Assembly (NCBI GenBank): GCA_030407085.1
Contig: CM059587.1
Coordinates: 66,322,001 to 66,386,000 of the forward strand
Direction: 5' to 3'
From: Trichopria drosophilae
Taxonomy: Eukaryota; Arthropoda; Insecta; Hymenoptera; Diapriidae
DNA: 64,000 nt
The position numbers and the translations under genes are program-made. The notes below the pieces were generated by a model. That model was not told the origin of the DNA. It saw nothing but the letters and a program-made list of their open reading frames with translations, and searched no databases. This document shows, in pieces, positions 10,945-21,900 of the stretch. Each line of letters starts with the position of its first letter. Position 1 is the stretch's first letter.

Positions 10945-11010
10945 ATTATTATTATTGTTATTACTATTATTATTATTGTTGTTACTACTGTTGTTATTGT
11001 TGTAACAAAA
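10945..11010. repeat. (ATT/GTT)n trinucleotide microsatellite
   Basis: Interrupted TTA/TTG triplets, about 22 units. Confidence 0.9.
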
Positions 11011-11149
11011 TAAAAAATATTAATATAGCATTTATTGCAAAAGACAGAATCGAACACGCGGTTGAGGTTCGATCGGCGTCGTGTCGCGGCAATAGGCCGA
11101 GTTCGCGCTTTGCGGAGGCTCCCCTGAGCTCAATTTTCGAATCGTATCG

Positions 11150-11365
11150 TATAAGGTCTCAAATTGTAGGTTTTTTCAAGCTCTACAACTTGCATTACGG
11201 GGGCAAATCGCCATCTGTTAGTCCAAGCGAGATAAATGCAAAAAACCGCGAAAAAAAATTCTTTTTTACAATTTAACGGCCGTACATACACAAATTTCGA
11301 TTTTAGGTCAGATTGGTCTCTAAGTGCATTGTAGGGCTTTAAAAAACCTACAATTTGAGTGGTCA
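11150..11365. repeat. Imperfect palindrome / foldback MITE inside the transposon
   Basis: 'CAAATTGTAGGTTTTTTCAAG' (about 11160) pairs with a complementary stretch at 11325-11356 ending 'AACCTACAATTTG'. The pairing continues weakly inward. Could be a small foldback element or part of the transposon's untranslated region. Confidence 0.65.
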
Positions 11366-11559
11366 TACGTCCATTTTCGTTAAGAATTGGCCGAGTTATT
11401 GCAAAAATACTAAAAAATCACTCCCCCCTCCCCCCTTAAAAACGCAAAGGTTTGGGAATACGAAAACTCAGATTTAAGTTCTTGAATATGCCCCCCCCCC
11501 CCCCCCCAAAGGAATTTTTCTGTTCAGAATTTTTTCCCGCTAACCCCTTTTTTTTGCAC

Positions 11560-13640
11560 AATTTGACTGGGCTAGTGAGACAGCTATGTCACATAGTGAC
11601 TTTACGGTACCGCCAGTCCCATCAGCACAACTTTTTCCATGCCCTGAAGTTGAAAAATACCACGAGGCGTGATGTAATTGCAATAGATTGCAGTGATATG
11701 AAAACAAAGCGAAATTCGATTTATTTTTGTACTGAGTGGACGGACCATCACTTTGGAAATGTATTACATTTACTGCAGGTGCGTACTTTTTTACAAGATT
11801 TACAATGCGTTGTATATGAGCCCAAACAGACGAAGCATCGTGCCAAAGGCATTCCTACACAGTACAAAACGATATACATTCAGTGTTTTGGGAATCATTG
11901 TTAAAATAAAAAAAGGTCATGTATGAAGTGAAATTTGTTTTCTGGATGCACCAAAGTGTACGCTTTGTATTTCTTCTGAATATTTACAACAATAGTTTTC
12001 GGAGAAATCAATAACAATCATTACTTCGTTTTTGTTCAAATTGTTTCTTAAGTTTTCAAAAGATTTATGCTGATGACCTGTATCATAAACGTGTCGTAAA
12101 TACGCAGAAGTGCGCAAATTTAATTCCCTTACTATATCTACAGTGTTACATTCAATTTTAACTTTTGATGTTATTTTGACTTTGTAGTTCACATTTTTTG
12201 ACCCTATCCTATCTTGTGTTTGTGTAACCCATTGATAGTAGAACGTAGAATCGGAATTATTTGGTAATGCGATACTTTTTTCTATACATTTTTCGCATTC
12301 TCTATACATACATGTTTTTGCGGAAGAATCACACGTTACTGAAACTGTAAATTTTTTAGTACTATTGGATGTCATAATTTTTAAATGTAATAATTTGTTT
12401 ATAATCAAATCGATATTGGCGTGTATTTTACACAAGCAAGTATTGCGTGCACAAATTAACTGTTGCATAATCCAAAACGGTTTCAGTTTGAAAAACTGCG
12501 AACGAGAAATTTTCATTGTCGATTCTGTGCAAAATTTTTCATACAGATTATCCATCGAATCCTGTAAATATCTTTTTCTCATTGTTAACCCCAATTTCGT
12601 AACCATGTCTTTTTTTCCTGGCGCAAATGCAGTTTTGATCTTTCTCTAAGAAATCCTGTACATTTCTTTTCATTGACTCATGCAATCTGATTTTTTGTAC
12701 TTTACTCCGATTATATTTCAATGTTTTAGATGATAAAGTTTTGCGTTGTAAATAACCACTGACTAGTCCAGAGACTGATTTCATACGCCTGTATTTTTTT
12801 TAAATATTTTTCCAGCTAGTATTTGTGAATAGATGGATTTATCTGTTTCAATTTTCAAATTCCTCTTATTCTCTTTCAGTTGTTTTATTAAGACCTCGGA
12901 CAACAGTAAACGATTTTTAATTTCTGAATTAGACCGCTTCATAATTTTGTTAACATTTCTTTCTGGCGATGATTCTTTTCTCACACTCAGTCTATATAAT
13001 TTTAATCTCAGTGCACTTATAATCTTATTTTTTGCATCATTAACTTTTTGCAGTGCTGCAACTTTACGTCGCGTCGTAATGCTTGTTCTCTTGCTCTTGC
13101 AGATTTCTGTTGTAAGTTGGATTTTATTTGAGAATGTTTTTTGGAAGTTATATTGCAGTGGCAAGCGTTACGTCCAAATATAGTTTTCTGCTCTGGCAAA
13201 GATGAAATGTTAGGCCAAGTTGACATTTCTGTAATACTTACATTACCTCTATCATCTTTTTAGTTATCATCGGATATGTTGGGTTCCAGTAAATGTGAAC
13301 TATCAGGACTATACGACATTCGTGTATAATCATTTTAAATTTTCATCCAAAATATTCTCTTCCAGTAAATGTGAACTATTGGTTCTATGCGGGATTTGCG
13401 TAGATATTTACTTTTCCTTTATTCTTAAGCCGTTCTGAAGTTCGTGTGCTACTATGCCTAGATTGAACACATATTTTTTGGCTCTTTGTTTGCACTGACG
13501 ATAATCACGTCTAGTCATTTGTAACTCACGTAACTTCCTTTTTTTATCAATGTTACTCTTACGTCTATTAGCAGCCAATTCTTTTTTTTGTCAGATTGCA
13601 ACACGCTTCTTCTGGAGTACGATCTCACGTGAATTCTTAA
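11560..13640 (-). pseudogene. DDE-type transposase, copy 1 (several lesions)
   Basis: Read on the minus strand, a basic N-terminus ('LRELQMTRRDYRQCKQRAK', near 13500) is followed by a Lys/Arg-rich region (12781-13164), then 'VQDFLEKDQNCICARKKR', a Cys-rich 'CARNTCLCKIHANID' with 'CMYRECEKC', the first acidic motif 'IDFSENYCCKY', the second 'FQSDGPSTQYKNKSNF' and a terminal 'TSGHGKSCADGTGGTVK' (11570-11640). This is the RNase-H-fold order of a DDE/D enzyme in which His-Gly-Lys and Asp-Gly-x-Gly-Gly precede the last part of the core. Multiple frameshifts and stops (for example near 11850 and 12780) break it. I know the family as repetitive 'uncharacterized' insect proteins without a settled name. 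Confidence 0.75.
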
Positions 13641-14809
13641 TTATAACTTGCACTATTAAATATTTATAGTTATGTAGAAGTACTGAAAATTATTAATTAT
13701 ATATTAAGGGACTGCTAAAGATAAAACACATTCGAGTTTTTCAAGATTGCTTCTTTACCGATTGATCTTTATTCTGAAGCTATTTTAAAGCTCTATTTTA
13801 AATATATTTTAAAACTATTTGACACGTTTTTTTACGAATGAACATCAAATTTCAGCGAAAGCGGTTCAGAATATACGGTAATACATATTAACTTCAATAA
13901 TTTTGAAAGCAAAATTAAAATTCGTAAACACAAAGTATAGGTATCTTCCAAAAAACCCGAGCAGTTCATTAATTGAGAGTTTGAAATATATAGTGATGAG
14001 AACGCCCTATACAACTGTGTTATGAGCATAACAATGTAAATATAAACGCCCTTTGCAGTGTGTATTAAATAAATAGGTATTTCTAATAATTTTAAATTTA
14101 TTGTCATTTTATTATTATTTACATTTTCATTGATAACACCACCAAAACACTAGAAATGTTTACGGCCCACATAATTTCTGTTTATAAATGATCAATAGAT
14201 AGAATCACCGATGTCAGAAGTCATATTAAAAATTGTTTACAGATGTGCTCTACAATAATATGGAATTTTTTAAGGTTGCATGAATTTTATTATTTATTTC
14301 AACTACATCATGTCGTGAATATGTGATGCGCACATGTTTGTAACAGGGCTAGATTTCTTCGTTTTTATCACAGAAATAAGAAGCACCTTGTACTTTATTG
14401 GGTTATTGCGGGCCGCAATCATAAAACAGCAAGATGTCAACAAAATATGGATTTCACGAAAAGTTATTTCATGTCAAACGGATGCTGAAATTTTATAATA
14501 AACTTTGCGCACATCAATGTAACTTATAATACTGTTTTCTAGTATGTTTAGTTACGAGTTAAACATAAAATCAATGACATAATTCACGGGCCGTGTGTAT
14601 AGTCTAAGGGAGATTTTTTAAAAATTGGATTAATTCATTCGGAATTTCCAAATTTTTACATTTTTGACTGCTATCTACTGTCATATATGAACGGATTGGC
14701 ACTCCTGATTTTCTACAAATGTTGTTAACAAATGTCTTCGTTGAAATAAACAATAAATATATTTTTTAAACATTCATAAAGCTATAACTCTACAATTATG
14801 GGTATTTCA

Positions 14810-14838
14810 CAAAAGTTAAAAGTTCTGTGGATTTGCCC
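14810..14838. repeat. Right 29-bp TIR of the 10049-14838 transposon
   Basis: Complement of 10049-10077, ending at TTTGCCC before ATAT. Confidence 0.9.
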
Positions 14839-15199
14839 ATATATATTTTTCTTTAAACATGCAATATTCTCAAGTCCTGGACAGCATTTTATTCAGTTAA
14901 AAGCGGTGAGATCGGTTCAAATGCTTCTAAAGTGTTAAACTCATTCAATTAATACGTCGGATCTTCCAAAATTAGTCTAGATGTTTACTTTTTCGTTTTA
15001 ACTATTTCTGCAGTTTTTTATTTTTTATTTTGAGTCTTGTAAAGTAAACCATTTTGCCATAACATTTTTAAATAAATATATTATCCGGGATTTCTTGAAA
15101 CTTTTAGAAATTAAAATTGTAATTTTGTATTCCGCCCAGTTCCATTCAAACCCCAGACATTTAGATTGGATTAAATTTGAAAATAACTGATTCAGACGA

Positions 15200-16735
15200 T
15201 TTTTTTTACGGAAGGGGGAAATGCATTGGGCACCGCAGGGGGTAGATGATGTTGGGTAACTCCCCGTGTATCGGACTCCCTTACCTTTGATGTTAACGGC
15301 AAGGTTTACCGACTAAAACCCTAACCTTCTTTGGCCCTCCATAATCCACGTGTGTCTGCAGTACAAAAGTGTCTCCGATCTCCATCTCCTCCGCTACATA
15401 CCGAACCGGGCCATGTCGTTTATAACTGCAACCAATCCCTCTACCATCGGGTTTGTTATTACAGGATCCCGTGTGATCTAAGTAGACGAAGAGATCCCAA
15501 CAGCACTGCTTTCTGCATTCGGCCTGCGATGGAATTTGTATATTGTTGGCAGGACGGAATACTTTTGATGTTTTCAAGGAAAGTTGGTCTCATTCCTCCC
15601 AGCACTCCAATTATCAGCACCACGAGTTTGATTTTTAATACTTGATACAGCTTGCGAATCTCGAACAGGTGTTCCTGATATTTCATCCCTTTTTTGTCCT
15701 CTTTGCTGACTATGTTTGTCTCTGCTGGCGCAGAGAATTCGGTGACGAAAATGAATATACCATCGAAGTCAACAAAGACCATGTCAGGCTTATTGGCTGA
15801 TATTTGCCTGCTCGTCGGAAATGAGTAATTCCAGTATATTCGGTACGACTCGTTACGACTACGGATTGAATATCAGTGGGGACGTACGGCAAAACTGGGG
15901 TCTCGTCAAAGCGAAGGTGCTGCGGAGATGATAATGCAGTACTGGGAGAGCCGTATTGTGACATTGGATGCATGCTGAGACGATATGTCTTGGACAAGCC
16001 TACAGAGATGCGTTAGTGTCTCAACATGACATCTAGACGATCTACAAAGTGTACTGTGCACCACCTGGTATTAGATGGTGTAGCGGTACGGAAAGGTGTT
16101 GACGACCCCATCCTGGCATGCAAAGATAAAACCCTCGTTCTCGGATTTCAAGCGGCTAATCTTAAGAACGAGAAGGTCATCTCTACCGACAAGCCAAGTT
16201 GCTGGAGATTTCGAAAGAATTATCCATGCAATGGCTTGTCGATATGCCTGCCCTTCAACATACGGAGTTGTTCCTTCCGTATGTTAGCCCTCAGACGCAC
16301 TGGGCACAGATTGATGACTGATTCAGCTTCCTGTGCACCACTACGTTCCACTTTGAAATCCAAACCGAGGTTTCACGCTGCTCGTTCCGCCGCGTTTTAC
16401 AAAAACGCCCGCTTCTCCTGAATTTCATGTTGATGAACTAGCATCATGAGGGGATTCTCCGTTCGATTAATCACATCACAAGCCGTTTCGAGGACTAATC
16501 TATCATGCATACACTCCAGGTTCAAAAGGCCACGACCTCCCAATTTTCGGGACAAATAAAGTCGTTCCACGGAAGATCTTGGATGCAACCTGCGTTGCAT
16601 ACAAATCATCTCCGTTGTGCATCGGTCAAGACCCCTTAGCTCGTCAACGTTCCACTTAAGTACTCCAAATATATAGAGCACTGGTGAAACGGCCAATATA
16701 TACGTGGCTGCCACCTTATTTTTCCCCGTCAATTC
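15200..16735 (-). mobile_element. R4/Dong-like LINE, 5'-truncated
   Basis: Minus-strand element with a short poly(A) (T run at 15200-15207), a 3' tail and the end of a single pol ORF. The coding part starts abruptly at 16732 and joins an unrelated repeat, the usual 5' truncation of LINEs. The 3' tail resembles that of the ORF1-only LINE at 46935-48705. Confidence 0.75.
15293..16732 (-). pseudogene. C-terminal part of an R4/Dong-like LINE polyprotein
   Basis: The upstream piece (16397-16732) reads the post-catalytic reverse transcriptase region 'LKWNVDELRGLDRCTTEM' then 'LHPRSSVERLYLSRKLGGRGLL', which is diagnostic for the R4/Dong (restriction-like endonuclease) group. After a disrupted Cys/His region around 15950-16060 ('HVETLTHLCRLV') comes 'FDGIFIFVTEFSAPAETNI', then 'YQEHLFEIRKLYQVLKIKL' and 'VVLIIGVLGGM', the conserved tail with its endonuclease Asp. 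A final short extension ends 'RVLVGKPCR' at 15293. Frame changes near 15780, 15997 and 16397 show decay. The polymerase catalytic YADD region is absent, lost by truncation. Confidence 0.78.
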
Positions 16736-16744
16736 TGAGGTCCA

Positions 16745-17961
16745 GGGTCACACAAAAGCGCGACTCGCTAGGTGGTAAAGGAAAGCGCCAGACGTGCCAA
16801 GGTTCGAAGAATTTTTAGGTACGACGCACACGCTGGTGTGCCCGCAGCGCAACCCGGCTCGCCAAGGGTGTGAGCGGTATTCTCTGGCGCAGACGAAACT
16901 AATACACGACTACGAGGGCTGACGAGGGCGGTTCACTCATTTTACGCGTCCATTCGCGCCTATCCGATATGGGACGGTACGCAATTGCCTGAGAGAGATC
17001 TCGACAGAGACTTTCTAAACGCGATGCCTTTCGACAACCTCGTCTTTCGAAGACGGAGTACCCGCCGATGAAGTCGACAAGTACTTTCGGTGCATGGTTC
17101 CTTGCAACGAACTCGGTCAGGACTTTCGCATACGGTGCCCGATGACGCGCCTTCGTTGCAACGATAATGCATAAGTGTACATAATTACTCGCGTGTCACA
17201 ACACCGAATAATACTAACCGAAATGTTTAACCACATTATCGAAACAGACTAAACTGAACTATTCGTTGCTGGAATTAGGCTATCCGACACTCAAACTAAT
17301 CGCAACAATTACGAACTTAATCAACACCGGTAATCCCTAACCTGAATCAATAATACGCACTCGCGTTAATGATGCTAAACTTGCACAAGTTTCTTTACAG
17401 ATATAGTTTACCGCAAACACTTCTATAGTTTGCCGCGAACACTGCTATTGTTTGACGCGAACACACTAAATTAGCACACTCAGACCAATAATGAAACAAT
17501 TTTAGGGTATCCGTAGAGACAGATAGCTTCATGCGCAAAAATACAACCAAACCGCCGCACTATCTTCTGGCAGTACAAGATAACCGTGGCCCGCACAGAT
17601 TACCGGTGAAACAGCGAGCTGAGTAATATAACCGCACAAGAGGTCCGGTCCAGTTGAACTCACTGGTACGGTAATTTTCTAACTGGTGGTTCCGCTGGAT
17701 TCATTAGCCGAGAAAATCTCCCGATTTTACGAAAATTCCCCTCGTTAATTTGCAATACAGCGCCACCACGCATGAGGAATAATATAAGAAATAAACCCAG
17801 TTCACTCTATCAGAGTGAAAAGGTAGCTAGGTAGTCTAAGATACGATAACGCACAAAGAGCGATCCAGCAAACCCAAATAAAATTAACGAGCTTGTGATT
17901 TCTTTGAAAGGAAACTAATTTTTAAGTGTGAAATGCCGACCATATCAGTTAACGGCTACAC
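16745..17961. repeat. Unclassified GC-rich repeat, copy A left part
   Basis: Aligns along its length with 23630-24455: shared blocks 'CGCTGGTGTGCCCGC', 'GGTATTCTCTGGCGCAGAC', 'GTTCACTCTA.CAGAGTGAAAAG' and 'AAAATTAACGAGCTTG'. It stops at 'AGTTAACGGCT' and its continuation is found at 22837. It could be a long terminal repeat or a non-autonomous element; no coding sequence is recognisable. Confidence 0.7.
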
Positions 17962-18182
17962 GGAGAAGTCGTTGAGAGAACAGCTGTGCTTCGCGCATGT
18001 GCGCAGCGCACTCTCTCCGCTTGCACAGCAGCTCGCTCAAGATTGAGTGAGTGACTCACTCAAAATGCTGAGCCAGCATCCGTCTCAAATCGCGGGAAAG
18101 CTACCGTATTGTGAAAAAGATGGCAGTCTTCTCAAGTACTTGAGCGGCATGCGGAGCGCATTATCGCTCACAACTATATAGA

Positions 18183-18515
18183 CGAATGATTTTGTAACAA
18201 AAGGATAACTTGAATCAATCGGATTGAAACAAATTTCACCAAATTTGTGAGCGCAAGACATATACAGAAATATAATTGTAACTTAATTTAAGGCAAAAAT
18301 TACATTTGTTATCTTAGAGTAGAGCAGAACAATTTTCACCGATAATAGTGAAATGGACTTTTTTTGATGAAAATTGATTTATTCTATTCGAAGATCAAAA
18401 ATATAACACTGGCCTTAAATTGATTTATATGTAATTATATTTCTGAATATGTCTTGCTGTTATAAACTTAGTGAAATTTGTTTCAGACCGATTAGAAGTA
18501 ATTAATCATGTTCAA
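18183..18515. repeat. Palindromic block of the TIR element
   Basis: 'GATTGAAACAAATTTCACC' and 'AAGACATATACAGAAATATAATT' (18215-18275) return as complements at 18420-18500. A direct copy of the same arm occurs at 22185-22250. Confidence 0.75.
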
Positions 18516-18801
18516 AATGTTGAAAAAAAATTTACGCCCGACACGTTTCCAATATTTGGGAGAAAGTGGCAATCTGGTTCAATTATGATCATTTGCCATC
18601 ACTTTGTGTTTAAACACCAATTTTAAAACTTTATACTTTTAGTAAAATAGCTCAAATAAATAATATTGACACTTTTCCCTTAAATGTGCAAAAACCAGTA
18701 TCGTGCTTAAATTTCTTATTATTTTGTCTAAACTTTTTTAATGTGATAACTGGAATCGATCGGATTGAAACACTTACTCTCTTACTTCAAAGTAATCCTA
18801 T

Positions 18802-18806
18802 GCTCC
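18802..18806. repeat. Target site duplication GCTCC (left) of BEL/Pao element
   Basis: Identical to 21542-21546. Five bases fits BEL/Pao integration. Confidence 0.9.
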
Positions 18807-19448
18807 TGTTATGCGTCGACACTGCGTCGGCTGTTCCTTAGCCGAATACGCACTGCCTACAAGGAGGTCAGGTCGGTCCAAGTGAAAAAACACAATATTC
18901 AGATGTCCAAATCAAATTGTATTCACTCAACAGTAACAAAAAAAACCCTTTGGTAACTATAACGATGCGCGGCGCATAGAACGCTCGAGAACTGAGGGCC
19001 ACGTAGGCACGCGCGCGCGCTCGAAAGAAAATGCCGCGACTATAGATTTTCCGAAAACCCGGTACGAAAATCGGACAAACCAGAGAGAGGTTTGTTTAAT
19101 TGCCCGGTGCTGGTACAAACTTTACGAATCGCCCGAATACAAAATTCTTCGATTAACAATCGTGGTTGAGGCAGAAAAGCGAACATGAGAGGAACGAAGC
19201 TTTTCTCTAGAAAACTCATGCGGAACTGACGAAGTTCGCCGCGGAATGACACGACGCGATGCCCGAGCGAACTCCATCTATTGTTTACCTACACTAAGTA
19301 ATACCAAGAAAAATAAACTAAAATTGCGAATGATAATAAAGTCGCGAAATCCCGATCGATCAATATGTTTCGCCGTGATTCACCGTCGCGATCAAAAGAT
19401 GCCGCACCGGAGTTCTTAAATATCGATATTCATCGCAATACGCCAACA
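18807..19448 (-). repeat. 3' LTR of the BEL/Pao element (left on + strand)
   Basis: Starts TGTTATGCGTC and ends TACGCCAACA on the + strand, with TG...CA termini. Nearly identical to 20900-21541. Confidence 0.95.
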
Positions 19449-19563
19449 TACCGCCCGCCTTGCATTGCCCGGAATGCAACATTCACCGGCGTAGGGCGAT
19501 ATCTTAGCCGCACTTAACCTAAACGAGTGTACAAAATAATAACCTCTTGAAATACAAAAATTC

Positions 19564-20676
19564 TTAACTTCCGGTATCACCGCTTTCCAGAGAGAGAGGT
19601 AAAAGCGCTAGTTTTGAGATAGGTCGGACGTATTCAGATTTTGCGGTACGTACGGTAACTACCCGTGTCAGTCCATCCTTTCCGGGATGGCATCGCGTGA
19701 TTCTACCGAGGCTCCATTTTGTTGGAGGGAGATCCTTCTGTTGGAGAAGTACGATCTGGCCAACTCTCAGACTGGAGGCTCTATCTTGCCATTTAGTCCG
19801 GTGCTGACAAGATCGCACGTAGTCGTCGGACCATCTCTTCCAAAAGGATTCCAGCATCTGCTGGACTAGCTGCCAACGCGACAGCCGATTTTCCGGAACA
19901 TCCAGTATAGAAGGGACTGGCACGGATAGAATTGCGCGACCGATAAGGAAGTGTCCTGGAGTAAGAGTGTCAAGACATTCAACGTCATCACTCAGCGCTC
20001 CGAGAGGGCGAGAATTTAAACAGGCCTCGATACGGCACAACAAAGTCATGAGCTCCTCGAGAGTAGGAGTTCTATCAAGTAATATGCGCTTAAGATGACG
20101 CTTAACACTCTTTACTCCGGCCTCCCATAAACCTCCGAAGTGAGGCGCTGCCGGTGGTATGAACGACCATCGAATGTGATCCCGAGCTAAAATAGCGTGA
20201 AACTCCGGACTCGCAATTACTTCCTGATAACCACGCCGAAGCTCAGTATCCGCACCTTCAAATGTCTTTCCGCAATCGCTATACATGGTCGCTGGGAGAC
20301 CGCGCCGCGAACAAAACCGATCAAAGGCGGCAAGGAATGTCTGAGAGCTGTAACCCGTTACTACCTCCAAATGAATCGCTTTCGTGGCAAAGCACACGAA
20401 TACGGCTATGTATCCTGAACGAGCTTTTACACCTCGGCCGCCCGCCATGCGTATTTGAAATGGACCCGCATAGTCGACGCCACATTCCCTGAACGGGTTC
20501 CCAGGACTCGTAATGCGTGCGCATGGGAGCGAACCCATAAGTTGTTGCGGAACTTCGGCACGAAGTCGAGCGCAATTTACGCAGTTGTATGCAATAGACT
20601 TGACAATTTTGCGGCCTTGAATGACCCAGTAGCGATCACGAAGAGCACTCAGAGTGAGTGCAATACTCCCGTGCAA
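19564..20676 (-). CDS. BEL/Pao integrase with C-terminal DUF5641-type domain (pol 3' end)
   Basis: A 370-codon uninterrupted frame. Residues 31-36 hold the Cys-x2-Cys of the integrase zinc region ('NCVNCARL'). The catalytic triad is visible as Asp68 ('CGVDYAGPF'), Asp134 ('MYSDCGKTF') and Glu185 ('FGGLWEAGVKS'). The final 120 residues follow the BEL pattern 'LTPGHFLIGR ... RWQLVQQMLESFWKRW ... LPPTKWSLGRI' and end 'VRPISKLALLPL'. The frame is open further upstream to about 20760 without a new Met, as expected for the 3' remnant of a long pol ORF; the Met at 20676 is therefore arbitrary. It is the most intact mobile-element ORF in the window, consistent with near-identical LTRs. Confidence 0.93.
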   Translation of the reverse strand: MHGSIALTLSALRDRYWVIQGRKIVKSIAYNCVNCARLRAEVPQQLMGSLPCARITSPGNPFRECGVDYAGPFQIRMAGGRGVKARSGYIAVFVCFATKAIHLEVVTGYSSQTFLAAFDRFCSRRGLPATMYSDCGKTFEGADTELRRGYQEVIASPEFHAILARDHIRWSFIPPAAPHFGGLWEAGVKSVKRHLKRILLDRTPTLEELMTLLCRIEACLNSRPLGALSDDVECLDTLTPGHFLIGRAILSVPVPSILDVPENRLSRWQLVQQMLESFWKRWSDDYVRSCQHRTKWQDRASSLRVGQIVLLQQKDLPPTKWSLGRITRCHPGKDGLTRVVTVRTAKSEYVRPISKLALLPLSLESGDTGS

Positions 20677-20881
20677 CGTACGTTGATGTACATGCCTGAC
20701 GATCAGACCCGGCCTGATGATTTCCCGGCTTTTCCGGGTAGATGGCGCTGATGTGCGATTTAAAAATATGGCGGCGTTTCCGCAAAGGCACGTGGCCTGT
20801 TGAATTTAATGATTTCACTCGATTCGAGTGAATAGAAATCACTGAATAACTTAGTCACTGATTCACTGAATGGACCGAAAT

Positions 20882-20897
20882 CCTGGCAGGATCGCCA
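20882..20897 (-). promoter_or_regulatory. Primer-binding site of the BEL/Pao element
   Basis: On the minus strand, two bases after the 5' LTR, the sequence reads TGGCGATCCTGCCAGG. It begins with the TGG that pairs with the CCA end of a tRNA. The tRNA identity is not determined. Confidence 0.75.
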
Positions 20898-20899
20898 AA

Positions 20900-21541
20900 T
20901 GTTATGCGTCGACACTGCGTCGGCTGTTCCTTAGCCGAATACGCACTGCCTAGAAGGAGGTCAGGTCGGTCCAAGTGAAAAAACACAATATTCAGATGTC
21001 CAAATCAAATTGTATTCACTCAACAGTAACAAAAAAAACCCTTTGGTAACTATAACGATGCGCGGCGCATAGAACGCTCGAGAACTGAGGGCCACGTAGG
21101 CACGCGCGCGCGCTCGAAAGAAAATGCCGCGACTATAGATTTTCCGAAAACCCGGTACGAAAATCGGACAAACCAGAGAGAGGTTTGTTTAATTGCCCGG
21201 TGCTGGTACAAACTTTACGAATCGCCCGAATACAAAATTCTTCGATTAACAATCGTGGTTGAGGCAGAAAAGCGAACATGAGAGGAACGAAGCTTTTCTC
21301 TAGAAAACTCATGCGGAACTGACGAAGTTCGCCGCGGAATGACACGACGCGATGCCTGAGCGAACTCCATCTATTGTTTACCTACACTAAGTAATACCAA
21401 GAAAAATAAACTAAAATTGCGAATGATAACAAAGTCGCGAAATCCCGATCGATCAATATGTTTCGCCGTGATTCACCGTCGCGATCAAAAGATGCCGCAC
21501 CGGAGTTCTTAAATATCGATATTCATCGCAATACGCCAACA
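20900..21541 (-). repeat. 5' LTR of the BEL/Pao element (right on + strand)
   Basis: 642 bp, differing from the left LTR at three positions I could spot (near 20953, 21356 and 21430). A 70-codon ORF present in both LTRs (19040-19252 and 21133-21345) has no recognisable motif. Confidence 0.95.
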
Positions 21542-21546
21542 GCTCC
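21542..21546. repeat. Target site duplication GCTCC (right) of BEL/Pao element
   Basis: Copy of 18802-18806. Confidence 0.9.
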
Positions 21547-21599
21547 ATTTTCTAAATACAATTTATGTAAATAATGAAAACAATGTTAGCCAAAAGACA

Positions 21600-21900
21600 T
21601 GAAAATTTCAACCGATGGGTTTAAGACTAATTCCTTCAAGTTTCTGGATACCTTTTACCTCCAGAATCTTGACGCAATTTATCTTAAACCAATCGGTTGA
21701 AATAATCATGCTCAAAAAGTTAAAATAAAAAGAAAAAAATCTGGTCGACGTTGAATTTTTTATTATTTTCTTTTAACTTTTTGAACATGATAATTTCAAC
21801 TGATGGGTTTAAGACAAATTGCTTCAAGTTTCTGGAGGTAAAAGGTATCCAGTAACTTGAAGTAATTTGTCTTAAACCCATCGGTTGAAATTAAAATGCT
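21600..21900. repeat. Two successive hairpins of the same 45-bp arm
   Basis: Arms 21608-21648/21660-21700 and 21792-21835/21848-21892 each contain 'GATGGGTTTAAGAC' and its complement, with loops of about 12 bp. The two hairpins are themselves partly inverted relative to each other through a 'TTTAACTTTTTGA' link. Confidence 0.8.

Larger units (their letters stand above)
10049..14838 (-). mobile_element. DDE transposon with 29-bp TIRs (GGGCAAATCC-type)
   Basis: The first 29 bp (10049-10077, beginning GGGCAAATCCACAGAAC) are the perfect reverse complement of 14810-14838. Both ends abut ATAT (10045-10048 and 14839-14842), giving a 4-bp or AT-rich target duplication. Outside these the flanks are unrelated. 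The element carries a decayed minus-strand transposase (11560-13640), a trinucleotide repeat and a palindrome. I do not recognise the superfamily; a related transposase lies at 39850-41830. Confidence 0.82.
18807..21541 (-). mobile_element. BEL/Pao LTR retrotransposon, internally deleted, recent
   Basis: Two 642-bp LTRs (18807-19448 and 20900-21541) flank a 1.45-kb interior and are bordered by GCTCC on both sides. I find only three differences between the LTRs, so the insertion is young. On the minus strand the interior begins next to a tRNA primer-binding site (20882-20897) and carries only the integrase end of pol. Gag, protease, reverse transcriptase and RNase H are missing, so it can move only with help in trans. 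Confidence 0.94.

Noticed and set aside
11452..11904. 150-codon + strand ORF
   Set aside because: It is antisense to the end of the minus-strand DDE transposase, which reads 'QSDGPSTQYKNK' and 'GHGKS'.
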